A DNA stretch of 64,000 bases from Rhizobium leguminosarum (lineage in GTDB: Bacteria; Pseudomonadota; Alphaproteobacteria; Rhizobiales; Rhizobiaceae): contig NZ_CP025014.1 in NCBI RefSeq assembly GCF_002953715.1, positions 372,001 through 436,000 of the forward strand, read 5' to 3'. The stretch's first letter is position 1, and each line of letters starts with the position of its first letter. The notes under the pieces were generated by a model that made no database searches, was not told where the DNA came from, and worked only from the letters and a program-made list of their open reading frames with translations. This document shows, one piece after another, positions 62,008 through 64,000 of this stretch. A program made the translations under genes and the position numbers.

Positions 62008-62913
62008 TCATGCCCAGTCCGAAATGCTTTGAAGGAAAAGGCTGGCGGCCTTGGGCATCGGAAATTTCTCTCCGCTGATCAGCGCGTAGGCAACCGGCAG
62101 TTCCGGTTCGAGCGGAATGAACCGCAGCGGCAGCGTCGCATATTCGCGGGCGATGATCTCGCCGACCAGCGCAATGCCGAGCCCCTGGGCGGCCAGCGCG
62201 CAGGCACTCGCCACCGAATGTGCCTCGAGCAAGGGGCGTTGACGGATGCCGGCCTTGTAGAACAACGCCTCCAACTCGTGGCGAACCGGTCGCTCCCTGT
62301 TCAGCATGATCAGATCCTGCCCCTTCAGGTCGCCGACAGACAAGAGGCGGCTGCCGGCCTTGGGATGATCATTGTGCAGGGCGCAAATGATCCGCGACGA
62401 CAGGATTTTCTCCTGTTTCAATCCCGGGCTCATCAGCGGCAGACGCGCGAAGCCGAGATCGGCCTCGCCATCGGCCATCATCCGTTCAATTGCCAGATAG
62501 CTGCCGGATGCGACCTCGACGCGCATCGGACCATTCGCGGCGAGAAAGTTCTTCACCAGCTTCGGAATGAGCGTCGAGGAAAGGCTGGCGGGAAAGGCGA
62601 GCCGCAGCATGATCTCGCGCGATCGGCCGCTCTCGAGCTCCATCGCCGCCGTTTTCAAGGCGCGCAGCCGGTCGGAAATGGCACGGATTTCCGGGCCGAG
62701 CTGCAGCCCCTCGCGGGTCGGTTGAAGCCGGTTCTTTTCCCGGTCGAAAAGCCGGACGCCGAGATAGTCTTCCAGTTGCTGCAACAAGCGGCTGGCATTC
62801 GATTGCGAAATCCCAAGCTCGACGGAAGCGGCGATCGTCGAGCCCGTCGCGGCGATGGCGTCATAGGCCTCGATATGCTTCAGGCTGATCGCCGCACTCG
62901 TGTCTCGCGCCAT
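62008..62913 (-). CDS. LysR-family transcriptional regulator (paralogue 2)
   Basis: 301 residues. The DNA-binding segment AIAATGSTIAASVELGISQS, then NASRLLQQLEDYLGVRLF, matches its neighbour well. The start at 62913 has GGAG 6 bases upstream; an upstream in-frame ATG is less likely. It is divergent from an MmgE/PrpD gene, the usual arrangement for a LysR regulator and target. The two LysR genes look like a local duplication. Confidence 0.88.
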   Translation of the reverse strand: MARDTSAAISLKHIEAYDAIAATGSTIAASVELGISQSNASRLLQQLEDYLGVRLFDREKNRLQPTREGLQLGPEIRAISDRLRALKTAAMELESGRSREIMLRLAFPASLSSTLIPKLVKNFLAANGPMRVEVASGSYLAIERMMADGEADLGFARLPLMSPGLKQEKILSSRIICALHNDHPKAGSRLLSVGDLKGQDLIMLNRERPVRHELEALFYKAGIRQRPLLEAHSVASACALAAQGLGIALVGEIIAREYATLPLRFIPLEPELPVAYALISGEKFPMPKAASLFLQSISDWA

Positions 62914-62946
62914 TCTATCTCCAATGTCGATAGCCCTACCCGTAAA

Positions 62947-62989
62947 CCGCATAAGATTGCGGACCTGCGGAAAGTTGAACATTTTCCGC
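62947..62989. promoter_or_regulatory. Two palindromes in the LysR-mmgE/prpD divergent promoter
   Basis: CCGCA-TAAGAT-TGCGG at 62947-62962 is perfect. GCGGAAA at 62967-62973 and TTTCCGC at 62983-62989 form a second inverted repeat. Both are candidate LysR sites. Confidence 0.5.
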
Positions 62990-63021
62990 TGAGAACCAAA
63001 CTCACGGAAAGACTTTCGTCA

Positions 63022-64000
63022 ATGGCCACCATTCTCCGGAAGATCGCGGAACAGGTCCTGTCGCGAACGACGTTCTCAGACCTCGCGATGGATCGGGCAA
63101 GAGATGCTGCGGTGGACACCATCGGCTGCATGATTGCAGGCAGTGGCGATGAAAGCGTTGCCGCGCTTACCCGCGCCTTCGACGGGGAAATCGCCGGAGG
63201 CGGCGAAGCGCGGCTCGTCACCGGCGGCTCCGCCTCGCCCTCTTTCGCCGCACTCATCAACGCAACGGCGGCTCATGCGCTCGATTTCGATGACAATTTC
63301 CATCCGGCAAGGGCGCATGCTTCCGCGGTGCTGGTACCGGCGCTGCTGGCGGTTCTGACGAGCGGCAAGGTGACAAGCGGAAGACGGTTTCTCGAGTCCT
63401 ACCTGGCCGGGCTGGAAGCGCAGGCGGCGGTCGGCTTCGGCGTCAATCCCTCTCACTACAACAGGGGCTGGCACGCAACGGCGACGGTCGGCAGCATCGG
63501 GGCCGCGGCTGGCGTGGCACGGCTTCTCGGCGCCGGCGAAGAGAGCCTGGTCGCGGCGATGAGCCTCGCGACCAGCTTCGCCTGCGGCCCGAAAGGGCAA
63601 TTCGGCACGACCGCCAAACCGCTTCATGCCGGCATTGCCGCGCGCAATGCCGTGGATGCGGCGCGCATGGCGCTTGCGGGGATGAGCGGGCGGGCGGATA
63701 TCCTCGAACGGCCGCAAGGCTTCCTCGATCTTTTCGGGGGCGATGATGCCAAGGGCTGGGAGGGCCTGACATTCGACGAGGAGCATATCGTCGAAAGCCG
63801 GGGTGTGGTGACCAAGCGCCATCCCTGCTGCGCCTCCACCCATCGCGCAATCGACGCGCTTCTGGATCTGAAGCAGGAGCATGGGCTTTTGGCGGGCGAC
63901 ATTGCCAGGATCGAGACGAAAGTCGGCATATCCGCTGCCCGCAACCTCGCTTATCCCGAGCCCACCGACGAGATGCAGGCCCGCTTCTCAATGCAATATT
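63022..64000 (+). CDS. MmgE/PrpD family protein, 3' end cut by window
   Basis: 326 complete codons are visible with no stop before the window ends. Family features are AAVDTIGCMIAGSGDESV, HALDFDDNFHPARAHAS, VNPSHYNRGWHATATVG, FGTTAKPLHAG and KRHPCCASTHRAID. MmgE/PrpD members include 2-methylcitrate dehydratase, but many have other dehydratase or isomerase roles. It is divergent from a LysR gene. The ribosome-binding site is weak (GGAAAG). Confidence 0.88.
   Translation, partial: MATILRKIAEQVLSRTTFSDLAMDRARDAAVDTIGCMIAGSGDESVAALTRAFDGEIAGGGEARLVTGGSASPSFAALINATAAHALDFDDNFHPARAHASAVLVPALLAVLTSGKVTSGRRFLESYLAGLEAQAAVGFGVNPSHYNRGWHATATVGSIGAAAGVARLLGAGEESLVAAMSLATSFACGPKGQFGTTAKPLHAGIAARNAVDAARMALAGMSGRADILERPQGFLDLFGGDDAKGWEGLTFDEEHIVESRGVVTKRHPCCASTHRAIDALLDLKQEHGLLAGDIARIETKVGISAARNLAYPEPTDEMQARFSMQY

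Noticed and set aside
1..64000. Insertion sequences, prophage, tRNA genes or replication origin
   Set aside because: No transposase, integrase, tRNA cloverleaf, repABC genes or iteron array was recognised on either strand.

Overview
The window is high-GC alphaproteobacterial DNA of the order Rhizobiales, most like Rhizobium or Agrobacterium. Grounds are the rhaD-rhaI rhamnose pair with a fused aldolase/dehydrogenase RhaD, a RIME-like rhizobial palindromic repeat, choline-sulfatase with its dedicated LysR regulator, and a very high density of Dpp/Opp-type ABC transporters. No rRNA, tRNA, phage, transposase or CRISPR was seen. Accessory catabolic content suggests a secondary replicon or a catabolic chromosome region, but the sequence does not prove which.

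Layout. 0-3.4 kb: end of a rhamnose operon (rhaD 3' part, RIME-like repeat, rhaI). 3.4-4.9 kb: an ECF41-type sigma factor and its CxxC carboxymuconolactone-decarboxylase-like partner, divergently arranged, with two exact matches to the ECF41 promoter motif facing each other. 5-7.3 kb: a COG3964-type amidohydrolase and an IclR regulator. 7.5-16.7 kb: small orphan genes, TetR regulator, amidase, TIM-barrel isomerase, betC plus LysR, HpcH/HpaI aldolase, spermidine-synthase-like protein. 16.8-23.6 kb (minus): ABC system 1, with GNAT and NagZ-like beta-N-acetylhexosaminidase genes at the head. 23.8-26.2 kb (minus): thiM-thiE-thiD under a TPP riboswitch, closed by an intrinsic terminator. 26.3-34.7 kb (minus): ABC system 2, headed by AmiC-like and AmiR-like (ANTAR) regulators and carrying a formamidase/acetamidase. 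34.8-42.7 kb: a DUF1349 gene, then ABC system 3 (plus) with a RidA-like protein and a SelA-like PLP enzyme. 42.7-53.3 kb: PHB depolymerase, GST, ureidoglycine aminohydrolase, GNAT, SH3-domain protein, a stretch of orphan DNA, pirin, a MOSC-oxidoreductase-ferredoxin fusion, Mug glycosylase and a two-gene DMT exporter. 53.5-60.9 kb (minus): ABC system 4 with a cytoplasmic beta-lactamase-fold hydrolase and an AbgB-like amidohydrolase. 61-64 kb: two paralogous LysR regulators and the start of a divergent MmgE/PrpD gene.

How the genes work together. The theme is uptake of amide-bonded or acylated small molecules by oligopeptide-type ABC transporters, each packaged with its own cytoplasmic hydrolase: NagZ in system 1, formamidase/acetamidase in system 2, SelA-like/RidA enzymes in system 3, AbgB and a serine hydrolase in system 4. 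System 3 and the amidohydrolase 30 kb away have matching promoters (TTGACA-N16-TATTCT-N19-CATAATTRTGGAA), which suggests one split pathway. System 2 appears to be controlled by ligand-responsive antitermination. In all four systems a GC-rich hairpin lies just after the binding-protein gene, a plausible device for keeping binding protein in excess.

Starts were chosen by ribosome-binding site, overlap with the preceding gene and family N-termini. Family assignments come from motif reading only; no database search was run.
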